Assembly: GCA_002369175.1 (NCBI GenBank)
Contig: DFES01000067.1
Coordinates: 1 to 10,456, forward strand
From: Selenomonadaceae bacterium UBA3796
GTDB taxonomy: Bacteria > Bacillota > Negativicutes > Selenomonadales > Selenomonadaceae
DNA: 10,456 nt
Direction of reading: 5' to 3'
Positions 1 to 7,345 of this stretch are shown one piece after another. The position numbers and the translations under genes are program-made. Under the pieces are notes generated by a model. It searched no databases. It had not been told where the DNA came from and saw only the letters and a program-made list of their open reading frames with translations. The first letter of the stretch is position 1. Each line of letters starts with the position of its first letter.

Positions 1-27
1 CTTACACTAGGGCGTGTTGATTAAATC

Positions 28-3000
28 TTAGGCCAATATTTTTTTCACCTGTTCCCAATCCGGTATTTGTGCCGCTCTTTTGATCGAGCGGTGCTTTTTT
101 TCTGCTTCCGGGGGCAGGCGGTAGTCATCCAGGGAATCCAGCAGGAACATCAGGTTGTCATAATCGAAGGCCGCTGTGACTTCCCGCATGGTTTCAAAGG
201 CTTCTGCAAGCTCCGTCTCATCAATGGGGGGCTTCTCCTTGGAATCCTTCTCCGGGGTGATGAGAGCAGCGAGTTTCTCTGCGTAGCTGCGGTAGAGGGT
301 GAGAAGGGCAGGTGTGTTCTGCGCGATTTCCTCCAGGTAGCCGTTATTTCCGGCATCCTCCAGGCGTTTGGCGCGATCGGAGAGTTCCTTTGCACCGATG
401 AGTTTTGCCGTGCTCTTGAGCGCATGCACCTTTACGGTATAGCTTTTCCATTCCTGGTGATCAAAATACCGCTGTATTTCCTTTGCACCCGTCTGTATGC
501 CCTCTGCAAACACCTTCAACGCACCGAGGTAGGTTGGAACAGTTCCGCAGTAGAGAACTCCCTGTTTCGTATCAAGTCCTTCCGTTTCGGTCAGCCAGGA
601 GGGAATTTTCGCGTCCACCGTTGCTGCCTCTTCCTCTGAGGGTTCTTCCGGTGCGGAGCCAAGATGTACCTTATCCCTGGGCAGGTATTTTATCATCAGG
701 GCTTCGAGATGTCCGCTGTGAATGGGCTTTGTCAGATAATCCTGAAAGCCTGCGTCTATGTAGATCCTTCTGGCTCCCGATACGGCGTTCGCTGTGAGGG
801 AAATGACAGGCGTTTCCCGGTTGAGATTCTCAGGCAGAGCCTTCATGCGCTGCAGGGTTTCGATGCCGTCAATGCCCGGCATGCGATGGTCGAGGAAGAT
901 GAGGTCATAATGCTCTTTCGTGACCATGTGCAGGCATTCATAGCCGCTTTCTGCCGCATGGATCTGTACCCTTGTCTGCTTCAGGAGTCCTTTCATCACA
1001 GTGATGTTCATGGCAGTGTCGTCCACCACGAGAATTTTCGCCTTGGGAGCCGTGAAGGATTCTTTGTATTCCTCCCGCCGGTTCATCATGCGGTGATAGG
1101 CATCTTCAAAATTGCCCATGGGATCCCAGTTCATGACCTTCTGCGCTACGGCAAAAGAAAAGACGGAGCCTTTCCCATAGGTGCTTGCGATGTTCAGGCG
1201 GCTTCCCATGAGGGAAAGAAGACGCTGGGTTATGTTCATCCCAAGCCCCGTTCCCTCGACAGCCCGGTTGCGTTCCTCTTCAAGGCGCTCAAAGGCATTG
1301 AAGAGTTTCGGGATGTCATGCTCCTTGATGCCGATGCCCGTATCCGTCACGCGGATCTGGAGCAGGATATCCTCATCATCCTGTCTCTCATAGTCGACGG
1401 AGAGGGTCACGGTTCCTTTTTCCGTGTACTTGACGGCATTGGTCAGGATATTGGTGATGACTTGCTTGAGGCGGATCTCATCGCCGAAGAGGATGCTTGG
1501 AATGTCCTCCGACGCTTCGATAATGAACCGGAGACCTTTTTTCTCCGCTCGGTTCCTGGACATGTTCACCAGGTCATTCAGCATGGAACTCAGGTCGTAC
1601 TCGACGGGGATGATATCCATTTTTCCCGCTTCGATTTTCGAGAAATCGAGGATGTCATTCACAAGTCCCAACAGACTGTTGCCCGCATGGCGTATATTTT
1701 CCGCATATTCCAGTATGGCCGCGTCCTTGCATTCCCGAAGGATCATCTCATCCATGCCAAGGATGGCGTTGATGGGGGTTCGGATTTCGTGGCTCATGTT
1801 GGAGAGGAATTGGGACTTTGCAACATTGGCCTTCTTTGCTTCCGTTGCCATCGCCTTGAGATCCTGCGCCGTGATATCCAGGAACGTGGCCAGGCGGGTG
1901 GAGAGGGGGATGATCTGGCTTGGGTGGTCGTAGGGACAGGTGCATTCCTCAACATCGGTGGAAAGCTCCTTCGCCTCTCCCTCACGCATCCCGACAGCGA
2001 TCAGTGCCGTGTTCAGGATGCCGCCCCTGCCTTCATGGGCGTAGATTTCCGCCTGGCCGTGGCCGACGACCATCTGGGGGCAGAAACGCAGATAGTCGCT
2101 GATTTCGATATCGGCGTTTTCCTTGAGGAAAAAAGCGCGATTTCCGCATGCGAAGAGCCAAAGTCCGTCGGGTTCGAAGAGGCGCATCTCCTCGCTGGCA
2201 TCCCAGGTCTCCCGGAGGATTTCCTGGGGATTCCCATAGCTCAAATGAAGTTTTTCTCCCTCCCGGATATCTCCGTTGAAGTACAGGCGCTTCTTGGCAT
2301 CGTAGCAGGGCGGTACGCGGGCAATCATGCAGCCGTCGCGCTCCACCATGAGGGGGAATTCGCAGATATTGAAGAGAAACTTGTCATCGGTGGGAACATT
2401 GAGATAGCGGTGGTAGATTTCTGCCGCCGCCATATCGTTGATGCGGGCAACACAGTTGTCACCTGCGCTTTCCGTTACCTTGAACTCCCGCCCCAGAGGC
2501 TTCCAGCCCAGGATGTAGTCCGCCTTTACATGAAGTTCCTCTCCGGAGAAGGCCACCAGCACCACGCCGTTTATGATTTTGCCGTTGCCGACCACATAAT
2601 GATAGGAGCCTTCGCTCCAAGCAGAATCCTCGTTCTTGTTTTCCGTTATATGGAAGATATTGGATTGGATGTTCTTGTCTTCCTCCACATCGAAGGTGCC
2701 TGCAACTGCGCCGAAGAAGGGGATGGCTTCGTTTCCTTCGGTGACGCCCTCAAGGAATTTTGCAACATCGACATGGACTCCGCCCGTGATGAGAATTTCC
2801 ACGGCCTTTACGCTTTCCATGGAAGAGATGCTCTTTCCCATCGCCCTTCCACGTTCCAGACAGGTCATGTCAGCCGTTCGTTCTTGGGCGATCACGGTTA
2901 CACGAGTTGTCTGGAAGAAGCATACGGAAAGGCGCAGAAAGGTCTTGTCCCAGTTCTTTTGGGCAAAGAGTGTAAGGGACATGCCCGTCACCGTTGCTTT

Positions 3001-3204
3001 GGGAAGTCCCTCCTGAATGAAGTTGAGCGCTTTCTGCGCGCTCTCGTCGAGAAGATTGGCCATCAGCACTTTGACGTAGATGCTGCCGGAATTTTCATAA
3101 AGGGGATCGTCCCTTATTTCTTCCAAGATTGCCTGGGTTCGCGCCCAGGAGGCCAGAAGGTCATGTTCCACTTCCAGAGGTACTTCAAAAGTTCTCTGTA
3201 CCAT
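28..3204 (-). CDS. FIST-domain hybrid sensor histidine kinase with receiver and HPt domains
   Basis: A cytoplasmic multistep phosphorelay protein of 1058 residues. The N-terminal ~400 residues resemble a FIST_N plus FIST_C sensor, a family thought to bind small ligands. A helical linker (about 443-468) follows, then HisKA with the H-box SHEIRTP (phospho-acceptor H472), a HATPase domain with N-box near 585 and the motifs DTGIGI and GTGLGM, and a receiver with acidic pair D728/D729, phospho-acceptor D772 (FLDHRMPG) and the K of YLTKPI. An HPt helix with H927 (VKVHALKS) closes the relay. All phosphotransfer residues are present, so the His-Asp-His chain looks intact. I see no signal peptide or membrane segment. 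The start is supported by TTAGGAG eight bases upstream of ATG. No output domain is fused, so a separate response regulator is expected outside the window. The domain order is clear; the ligand and target are unknown. Confidence 0.93.
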   Translation of the reverse strand: MVQRTFEVPLEVEHDLLASWARTQAILEEIRDDPLYENSGSIYVKVLMANLLDESAQKALNFIQEGLPKATVTGMSLTLFAQKNWDKTFLRLSVCFFQTTRVTVIAQERTADMTCLERGRAMGKSISSMESVKAVEILITGGVHVDVAKFLEGVTEGNEAIPFFGAVAGTFDVEEDKNIQSNIFHITENKNEDSAWSEGSYHYVVGNGKIINGVVLVAFSGEELHVKADYILGWKPLGREFKVTESAGDNCVARINDMAAAEIYHRYLNVPTDDKFLFNICEFPLMVERDGCMIARVPPCYDAKKRLYFNGDIREGEKLHLSYGNPQEILRETWDASEEMRLFEPDGLWLFACGNRAFFLKENADIEISDYLRFCPQMVVGHGQAEIYAHEGRGGILNTALIAVGMREGEAKELSTDVEECTCPYDHPSQIIPLSTRLATFLDITAQDLKAMATEAKKANVAKSQFLSNMSHEIRTPINAILGMDEMILRECKDAAILEYAENIRHAGNSLLGLVNDILDFSKIEAGKMDIIPVEYDLSSMLNDLVNMSRNRAEKKGLRFIIEASEDIPSILFGDEIRLKQVITNILTNAVKYTEKGTVTLSVDYERQDDEDILLQIRVTDTGIGIKEHDIPKLFNAFERLEEERNRAVEGTGLGMNITQRLLSLMGSRLNIASTYGKGSVFSFAVAQKVMNWDPMGNFEDAYHRMMNRREEYKESFTAPKAKILVVDDTAMNITVMKGLLKQTRVQIHAAESGYECLHMVTKEHYDLIFLDHRMPGIDGIETLQRMKALPENLNRETPVISLTANAVSGARRIYIDAGFQDYLTKPIHSGHLEALMIKYLPRDKVHLGSAPEEPSEEEAATVDAKIPSWLTETEGLDTKQGVLYCGTVPTYLGALKVFAEGIQTGAKEIQRYFDHQEWKSYTVKVHALKSTAKLIGAKELSDRAKRLEDAGNNGYLEEIAQNTPALLTLYRSYAEKLAALITPEKDSKEKPPIDETELAEAFETMREVTAAFDYDNLMFLLDSLDDYRLPPEAEKKHRSIKRAAQIPDWEQVKKILA

Positions 3205-3366
3205 CGAGATCGCTCCTAACGTTGTGTGTCACGCATTTCAATATATATGTTAATTCGCTGTCGGGGCGTGTTTTTCCTTTTTTCTTTCTTTTCTCACATT
3301 TTTCTCATTCTGGATGGTCATTCTTTTGCTTTTCTTTCTGCTCACACATTTTTGCAGGTTTCCCGT

Positions 3367-3417
3367 TCACATATCACGTCCTTGTCTATCCATGCTCTGT
3401 CTCAACACACCTTTCAT
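3367..3417 (-). CDS. possible 16-residue leader peptide upstream of the kinase
   Basis: A short ORF, MKGVLRQSMDRQGRDM, ends in TGA. It is preceded by GGAAGGAAGGTG, whose last AAGGTG sits seven bases before the ATG, so initiation is plausible. It lies in the long leader between the predicted promoter (3503-3530) and the kinase start at 3204, and could act as a regulatory upstream ORF. It is too short for coding statistics, shows no run of a single regulatory amino acid, and may be chance. Confidence rests only on the ribosome binding site and position. Confidence 0.25.
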   Translation of the reverse strand: MKGVLRQSMDRQGRDM

Positions 3418-3502
3418 GGATTTTCACCTTCCTTCCCGCAGATTCTTCATCTTCCTTTTCCGGAATCGCTGTTTTTCAAGGATGTTGCTTCCTTCTTCTA
3501 TG

Positions 3503-3530
3503 ATTATAAATAAAAAATGTTACGTTTCAA
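3503..3530 (-). promoter_or_regulatory. sigma70-type promoter for the FIST kinase gene
   Basis: On the minus strand TTGAAA (3525-3530) is followed after 16 bp by a perfect TATAAT (3503-3508). Transcription would start near 3496, giving a leader of about 290 nt. The -35 box lies inside one arm of the inverted repeat 3524-3575, so a protein binding that repeat could control it. No other -10/-35 pair as good was seen between 3205 and 3636. Confidence 0.6.
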
Positions 3531-3575
3531 TAAATATTTTTGCGGATAAATATGCTCTTTATATTTTATTGAAAC
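3524..3575. repeat. spaced inverted repeat overlapping the kinase -35 box
   Basis: Perfect 11-bp arms GTTTCAATAAA (3524-3534) and TTTATTGAAAC (3565-3575) are separated by 30 bp. The arm centres are 41 bp apart, close to four helical turns, so two bound dimers or a looped complex would lie on one DNA face. The left arm contains the -35 hexamer of the predicted minus-strand promoter. The regulator is unknown. A long-loop RNA hairpin is the alternative, but it would lie upstream of the transcript start. Confidence 0.45.
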
Positions 3576-3636
3576 TCATTTCTGCGACAAAATTGTACCA
3601 TGTTTTATTTTGTGGACGATAAAAACTGGGTGCCCT

Positions 3637-4326
3637 TTAGCTGCAATTTGCATCACTTTGCCAAACGGTTCCGTGAAGGACGTCCACACAGGAAATGTGT
3701 CCATTGGGGAGGAAGGAACCTGTATCCACAAGTATGACGTTGTTTTTCAGAAAGATGGGGGCAGTGTGATCCGGAAGAAGATAGAGTGTGGGGGTGTGTC
3801 CAACGATGACGATGGAAGAACCGTTATAATATTTGTAAAATTCACTGCGGATCCAGAGAAGGCTGTCCTCTGTCTGTTCTTCCAGAGGGATACCGGGTTT
3901 TAATCCTGCGTGGCAGAAAATATATTCCTGTCCGTTTGCTGTTACACGGTGATAGAGAGGACGGTGCAAGAGAAAGCGCAGGACTCTCTTGAGGGCATCG
4001 GGATCCCGTTTCATCCAGGCATCCAGTTCACGCTTTGTAGCACTTCCTCCGTTGGGCAGCCATATTTCGTTGTATTCGCCTTCCATGGCATAATAGGCCA
4101 GCATCATTTGCTCGTGATTCCCCCGAAGGGCGATGACATTTTCCTTTTCGCTCATTTCCATGGCCCAGCGCAGACAGCGCATATTTTCAGTTCCACGGTC
4201 AATATAATCGCCCAGGAGAATCAGGAGATCGTTTTCCGGGCGGAATTGAATCTTACGAAAGACGGACAGCAGCCGATTGAAATTGCCGTGCATATCCCCA
4301 ATGGCCAAGATGCGCTCATACTCCAT
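3637..4326 (-). CDS. PPP-family metallophosphatase (serine/threonine protein phosphatase-like)
   Basis: A 229-residue calcineurin-like phosphoesterase with the full PPP signature: GDMHG (10-14), GDYIDRG (39-45), GNHE (69-72), HAG (139-141) and GHTP (176-179). These supply the Asp, His and Asn ligands of a two-metal centre plus the general-acid His. The order and spacing fit the small bacterial and lambda-type protein phosphatases that remove phosphate from Ser, Thr or other phosphorylated residues. Related enzymes include PrpA/PrpB and the dinucleotide hydrolase ApaH, so the substrate cannot be fixed from sequence. The protein looks soluble, with no signal peptide. The start has an excellent GAGGAGGG six bases before ATG. 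The upstream gap contains the DnaA-box dyad (4369-4416). The gene may be read through from the thioesterase gene 98 bp upstream. Confidence 0.88.
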   Translation of the reverse strand: MEYERILAIGDMHGNFNRLLSVFRKIQFRPENDLLILLGDYIDRGTENMRCLRWAMEMSEKENVIALRGNHEQMMLAYYAMEGEYNEIWLPNGGSATKRELDAWMKRDPDALKRVLRFLLHRPLYHRVTANGQEYIFCHAGLKPGIPLEEQTEDSLLWIRSEFYKYYNGSSIVIVGHTPTLYLLPDHTAPIFLKNNVILVDTGSFLPNGHISCVDVLHGTVWQSDANCS

Positions 4327-4368
4327 TCAAATCCCTCCTCGTAGAGCTTTCCACCGGTTATCCCAAGG

Positions 4369-4416
4369 GTTATCCACAGAAATTCCACGCTTATGCACAG
4401 GGTTTCTGTGGATAAC
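4369..4416. promoter_or_regulatory. DnaA-box cluster in a 48-bp dyad
   Basis: Three perfect matches to the DnaA-box consensus TTATNCACA lie within 46 bp: TTATCCACA at 4370-4378, TTATGCACA at 4391-4399, and TGTGGATAA (inverse of the first) at 4407-4415. The outer two belong to perfect 14-bp inverted arms GTTATCCACAGAAA (4369-4382) and TTTCTGTGGATAAC (4403-4416). A weaker TTATCCCAA lies at 4358-4366. The cluster is in the 98-bp gap before the phosphatase gene. It may be a DnaA-controlled regulatory site or a DnaA-titrating locus. No dnaA, dnaN or AT-rich unwinding element is nearby, so a replication origin is not supported. Confidence 0.65.
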
Positions 4417-4424
4417 GTATTTCG

Positions 4425-4841
4425 TTACTCAATTTTCCCCACCACGAAAAAGGTTCCTCTGGCCTGGGCGCACAGGTGGTCTTCTTCATCCAGGATATCG
4501 CAGGCGCAGGACAGGGTTCTCGCTCCGTTGTGGAGGCAGGTAGCCACACAGCGCAGATGGCGTCCGACCGGAGCACTCTTCAAGTAGCTGATGTTTGCCT
4601 CCAGTGTCACAACCTTCTTATTGTAGGCAAAGCAGACGGCTCCCATGGCGGAGTCCGCAAGCGTCATGAAGGTGCCTCCATGGCAGATGCGGTAGCCGTT
4701 GGTGGTATGGAGCGCCACATCCATGGAGAGCACGACACGCCCTTCTTCTGCGCTGTCCATCTTCACGCCGAGATGATCTACCATAGCCGCCTGTTTGATG
4801 ATGTGATCCTCTACCTTCGCCTTGAATTCCTCTGTTAACAT
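4425..4841 (-). CDS. PaaI-like hotdog-fold acyl-CoA thioesterase
   Basis: A 138-residue single-domain hotdog protein of the PaaI/YdiI type, which hydrolyses acyl-CoA thioesters in the cytoplasm. The family signature is clear: N48, then CHGGTFMTLADSA with H54-G55-G56 on the central helix and the catalytic acid D63. A strand-rich second half (VVTLEANISYLKSAP, then LRCVATCLHNGARTL) and the normal length complete the match. I chose the ATG at 4841, preceded by AAGGAAG. The frame stays open to about 5018, but that extension translates promoter, terminator and tRNA sequence and is not protein. The promoter probably lies at 4886-4915. Substrate preference, whether phenylacetyl, hydroxybenzoyl or general acyl-CoA, cannot be read from sequence. 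Confidence 0.88.
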   Translation of the reverse strand: MLTEEFKAKVEDHIIKQAAMVDHLGVKMDSAEEGRVVLSMDVALHTTNGYRICHGGTFMTLADSAMGAVCFAYNKKVVTLEANISYLKSAPVGRHLRCVATCLHNGARTLSCACDILDEEDHLCAQARGTFFVVGKIE

Positions 4842-4883
4842 TCCTGCATCTTCCTTTCCGTGTAGTTTTACGCAACTATGGGA

Positions 4884-4915
4884 ACAGTATATCATAGATA
4901 CTGTCTTTTCGGCAA
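4884..4915 (-). promoter_or_regulatory. thioesterase promoter with a 21-bp dyad over the -10 box
   Basis: On the minus strand TTGCCG (4910-4915) and TATACT (4886-4891) are separated by 18 bp, a fair sigma70-type promoter about 45 bp before the start codon. A 7-7-7 dyad, ACAGTAT (4884-4890) and ATACTGT (4898-4904), covers the -10 region and could be a repressor operator. This is inferred from base matches only. Confidence 0.45.
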
Positions 4916-4940
4916 AGCAAACTCCAAGGGAAATGCAGAC

Positions 4941-4969
4941 AAAAAAGGCAGTACGCAAAGCGTACTGCC
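4941..4969 (-). terminator. intrinsic terminator after the tRNA fragment
   Basis: A perfect 10-bp stem GGCAGTACGC (4947-4956) and GCGTACTGCC (4960-4969) with loop AAA is followed on the minus strand by six T residues (4946-4941). It lies about ten bases after the CCA of the tRNA fragment, so it was probably the native terminator of that tRNA gene. It now ends transcripts coming from the hsd operon. Confidence 0.85.
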
Positions 4970-4978
4970 GAGATGTCA

Positions 4979-5016
4979 TGGTGTTCGCCGAGGGATTCGA
5001 ACCCCCAACCCCCTCC
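4979..5016 (-). pseudogene. 3' fragment of a tRNA gene, probable attachment site at the island edge
   Basis: On the minus strand the sequence gives anticodon-stem-like GGAGG, variable loop GGGTT, a T-arm GGGGG-TTCGAAT-CCCTC, the 3' acceptor strand GGCGAAC, discriminator A and an encoded CCA (4979-4981). The expected partner GTTCGCC, the D-arm and the 5' anticodon arm are absent upstream, where the hsdR stop lies 25 bases away. Integrases that use a tRNA 3' end leave such a duplicate at the distal junction. I infer that this is the att site between chromosome (left) and island (right). The isoacceptor cannot be named from this part. Confidence 0.75.
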
Positions 5017-5040
5017 ATGTGACGAAAAATGTCCGTATCC

Positions 5041-7345
5041 CTATGTCAAATAGCTCTCCCGTGTTTCCTTCACCCAGACGGGCAGCCGTTCGCCTAATGC
5101 ATACCAGTGCTTCCTGCGGCTGGGGCCGTGCTTGACCTCCGCTTGCTCAAAGTCCAGGGACTCCTTGATTTCTTCGAGTAGCGGGACGGTCTCCGGGGAG
5201 CTTCCGTCGTATGCCCTCACGGCGCTGTCGAGAATGTTTGCCTTCAGACCCCATTCGGCGGAGAAATCCGAAAGCTCCTGCTCATATTGCGCCGCTTTCC
5301 AGCCTGCAAAGGCTGCGTCGGCGTTTTCCCCTGCGGGGACTTTCCCTGTCTGCAAATCCTTCAGGAACGCGCCCAGAACGTCAGCGGCCTTTTTCTGCCC
5401 CAGGTCGCTGAATTCCTGTATCTGCTCCAGAATGATGCGGAAGGATTCCTCGTCGATGACACGGATGCCGTCCACGACCTTCGTCTTCTCGCCCACCAGC
5501 GCGATGATGTAGGCCGCATCGACCTTCGTGCCGCCCACGACCTTCACCCTGCCTGGGAGGGGCTGGATGACCACATCAGGCGGCTCCTCCTCCCTTCTGG
5601 TCAGGTTCTTGTACGCCCCGACATATCTGAGCCAAGTATCGTAGTCCATGCCAAAAGGCTCGTCCTGCCATTCGTACTCATAGTACTGCTCCAGTCTGGC
5701 AAGCTGCTTCGCCGCCTGACGGAACGCCTTGATGAACGCCTTTTTGGCTTTCTCATCGTTTTCCAGAAGCTGCCAGCTCGTCCTGCGCAGCCGTGTTGTC
5801 CTCTTCTCCGAGCCAGTATTCCACCAGCCGCTCCCGCAGCTCCTCGTAGCTCCTGAACTCACCCGTGTTGACGTACTGCACATGAAAGCCCAGCACGTTG
5901 CGGTCTGCGATAGCCTGGTCGATGGTGTAGGCATGGAGCAGCGGGCCGAACAGTGCTTCCGTGGTTCGGATGGCCTCGCTCTTCTCGTTGACGGAGCCCC
6001 GCACATGGTTCTCGTCAAAGAGCGGCGTACCCGTGAACCCGAAAAAGAGGCTGTTCCTGCGGAAATAGTCCTTGATGGCGCCCATCATCTGCCCCATGGT
6101 CGTGCGGTGCGCCTCGTCGATGATGAAGACGAACTTCTTCTCTTGGAATTTGTCGCTCCCGTTTTCCCGCAGCCGCTTCACCAGCTCGTTCATCTTAAAG
6201 GTCGTTGTGACTACGATGCCCTTGGCTTTCAGGCTCTTTTCGAGCTGGAAGGTATGCGGTGTGCTGTCCACGGTGACAGGCTCATAGGCGGCGTACTGCT
6301 GGAATTTCTCGCTTGTGTTCTTGTCCAGCTCCCTTCGGTCCACCATAAAGATGATTTTGTCGAATCCAGCCCGCGTGGAGAGAAAGAGCGCGGTCTTGAA
6401 GCTGGTGATGGTTTTGCCCGAACCTGTCGTGTGCCAGACATAGCCGCCGTGAGGAATGCCGTCCGTATGCTCGTCGTGCCCGAAAGCTGCAAGCTCCACG
6501 GCCTGCAAGGCGTAGACCTGATAGGGGCGCATCAGCATGTGGCAGCGTTCCTCTGGGGTGTCCGCCTCATAGAGCACGAGATAGTCGCCGACCATCTGGT
6601 GCGCCATGGGGATCATCAGGAACTTGTCCACCACGGCTTCCCATTTGTTTACGGGCTGATTTTTCTTGTCCGCCCAATGGAATACAAAGCTGGGGTTGAA
6701 GCGGATGACGGAGCGGGGCGAGGCAAAGTAGCGGGTTTCGATGGGAGAGGCCATGACCATCATCTGGGAGAAGACCATGAAATTGTGGATGTACTCGCCG
6801 TCCTGATAGTAGCGCTTGAACTGCATGAACGCCTCGTCCAGTGACACATCCGCCCGCTTCAGCTCGATGTTGATGAGGGGCAGGCCATTGATAAGCAGGA
6901 CGATATCAAAGCGGTTGCCGCTTTCGGTAGACACCTCCCTCGCAATCTGATAGCTGGACTCTCCGCCGCCCACCTCTGCCTTCCGAAAGATGGTGAGCGT
7001 GACCTGCTTCCTGGTTACGCCTTCCTGCTTGTCGCGGTAGATGCCGTCAATCTTGCCCGTAGAGTTCTCCATGGACAGGAGCTTGGCGGCTTCGTAGCTG
7101 TCCGAGATGGCATTGACCCGCGCCATGACCTGCTGAAACTCTGCATCCGTCAGGGGAACGCCCTCCAGTTGGTCTGCATTCATGCGGTTGAGCTCGTGCC
7201 GCCAGTTGGCAGTCAGTGTCTCCACCGTGACCTTGCGCTTGTTGCCGTTAAGCGCACCGGGAGCCGTCCAGCGATAGCGCTCCAGACGCTTGCAAAAATC
7301 CTCCTGAAACTGCCGCTCGGAGGCTGTCTTTGGTGTGTTGCTCAT
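5041..7345 (-). pseudogene. hsdR: hsdR, type I restriction subunit, with internal deletion and frameshift
   Basis: HsdR is the nuclease and DNA-translocase subunit of type I restriction enzymes. The N-terminal piece (7345-5753, 530 residues) keeps the PD-(D/E)xK nuclease core (D147, then E161-x-K163), Walker A GSGKT with K311, DEAH (410-413) and GFTGTP, and runs past LGFHVQY before a TGA. The C-terminal piece reads in another frame from about 5782 to 5041 (ENDEKAKKAF onward to VKETRESYLT). Together they total about 775 residues, against roughly 1000 expected, and helicase motifs IV-VI, including the arginine-finger motif, are in neither piece. So a large internal segment was lost and the join is out of frame, near 5765-5785. 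The start at 7345 overlaps the fic stop (ATGA) and follows GAAAGAGG inside fic. Restriction activity is probably abolished. Confidence 0.88.

Larger units (their letters stand above)
3205..3636. other. 432-bp AT-rich gene-free stretch: long leader and promoter of the kinase gene
   Basis: No convincing protein gene lies here. From right to left it holds the end of the phosphatase transcript with no clear intrinsic terminator, a spaced inverted repeat (3524-3575), a sigma70-like promoter on the minus strand (3503-3530), and a leader of about 290 nt. On the minus strand the leader is strongly purine-rich (runs of GAAA and AAGGAAAA around 3265-3360). It includes a possible 16-codon ORF at 3367-3417. 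Confidence 0.6.

Noticed and set aside
1..27. Resemblance of bases 11-27 to an IS5/IS903-type inverted repeat end (TGTTGATTAAATC)
   Set aside because: An element reading inward would run into the kinase gene, which is intact to its stop at 28. No transposase or partner end is visible.
664..3219. Very long open frame of 851 codons on the plus strand
   Set aside because: It is antisense to the kinase gene, whose domains and motifs are unmistakable. The plus-strand translation shows no recognisable family.
3523..3535. GTTTCAAT resembling the start of a CRISPR repeat
   Set aside because: There is only one direct copy plus one inverted copy, with no regularly spaced repeats or spacers.
4369..4416. 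Chromosomal or plasmid replication origin
   Set aside because: Only three strong DnaA boxes, no AT-rich unwinding region and no dnaA, dnaN or rep gene nearby.
4842..5018. N-terminal extension of the thioesterase frame by 59 codons
   Set aside because: It translates the promoter, an intrinsic terminator and the tRNA fragment. The internal ATG at 4841 has a ribosome binding site and gives the normal family length.
5784..6018. Apparent ATG start for a separate C-terminal HsdR protein at 6018
   Set aside because: The first ~80 residues are an out-of-frame reading of the N-terminal hsdR piece. HsdR-like sequence begins only near 5782.
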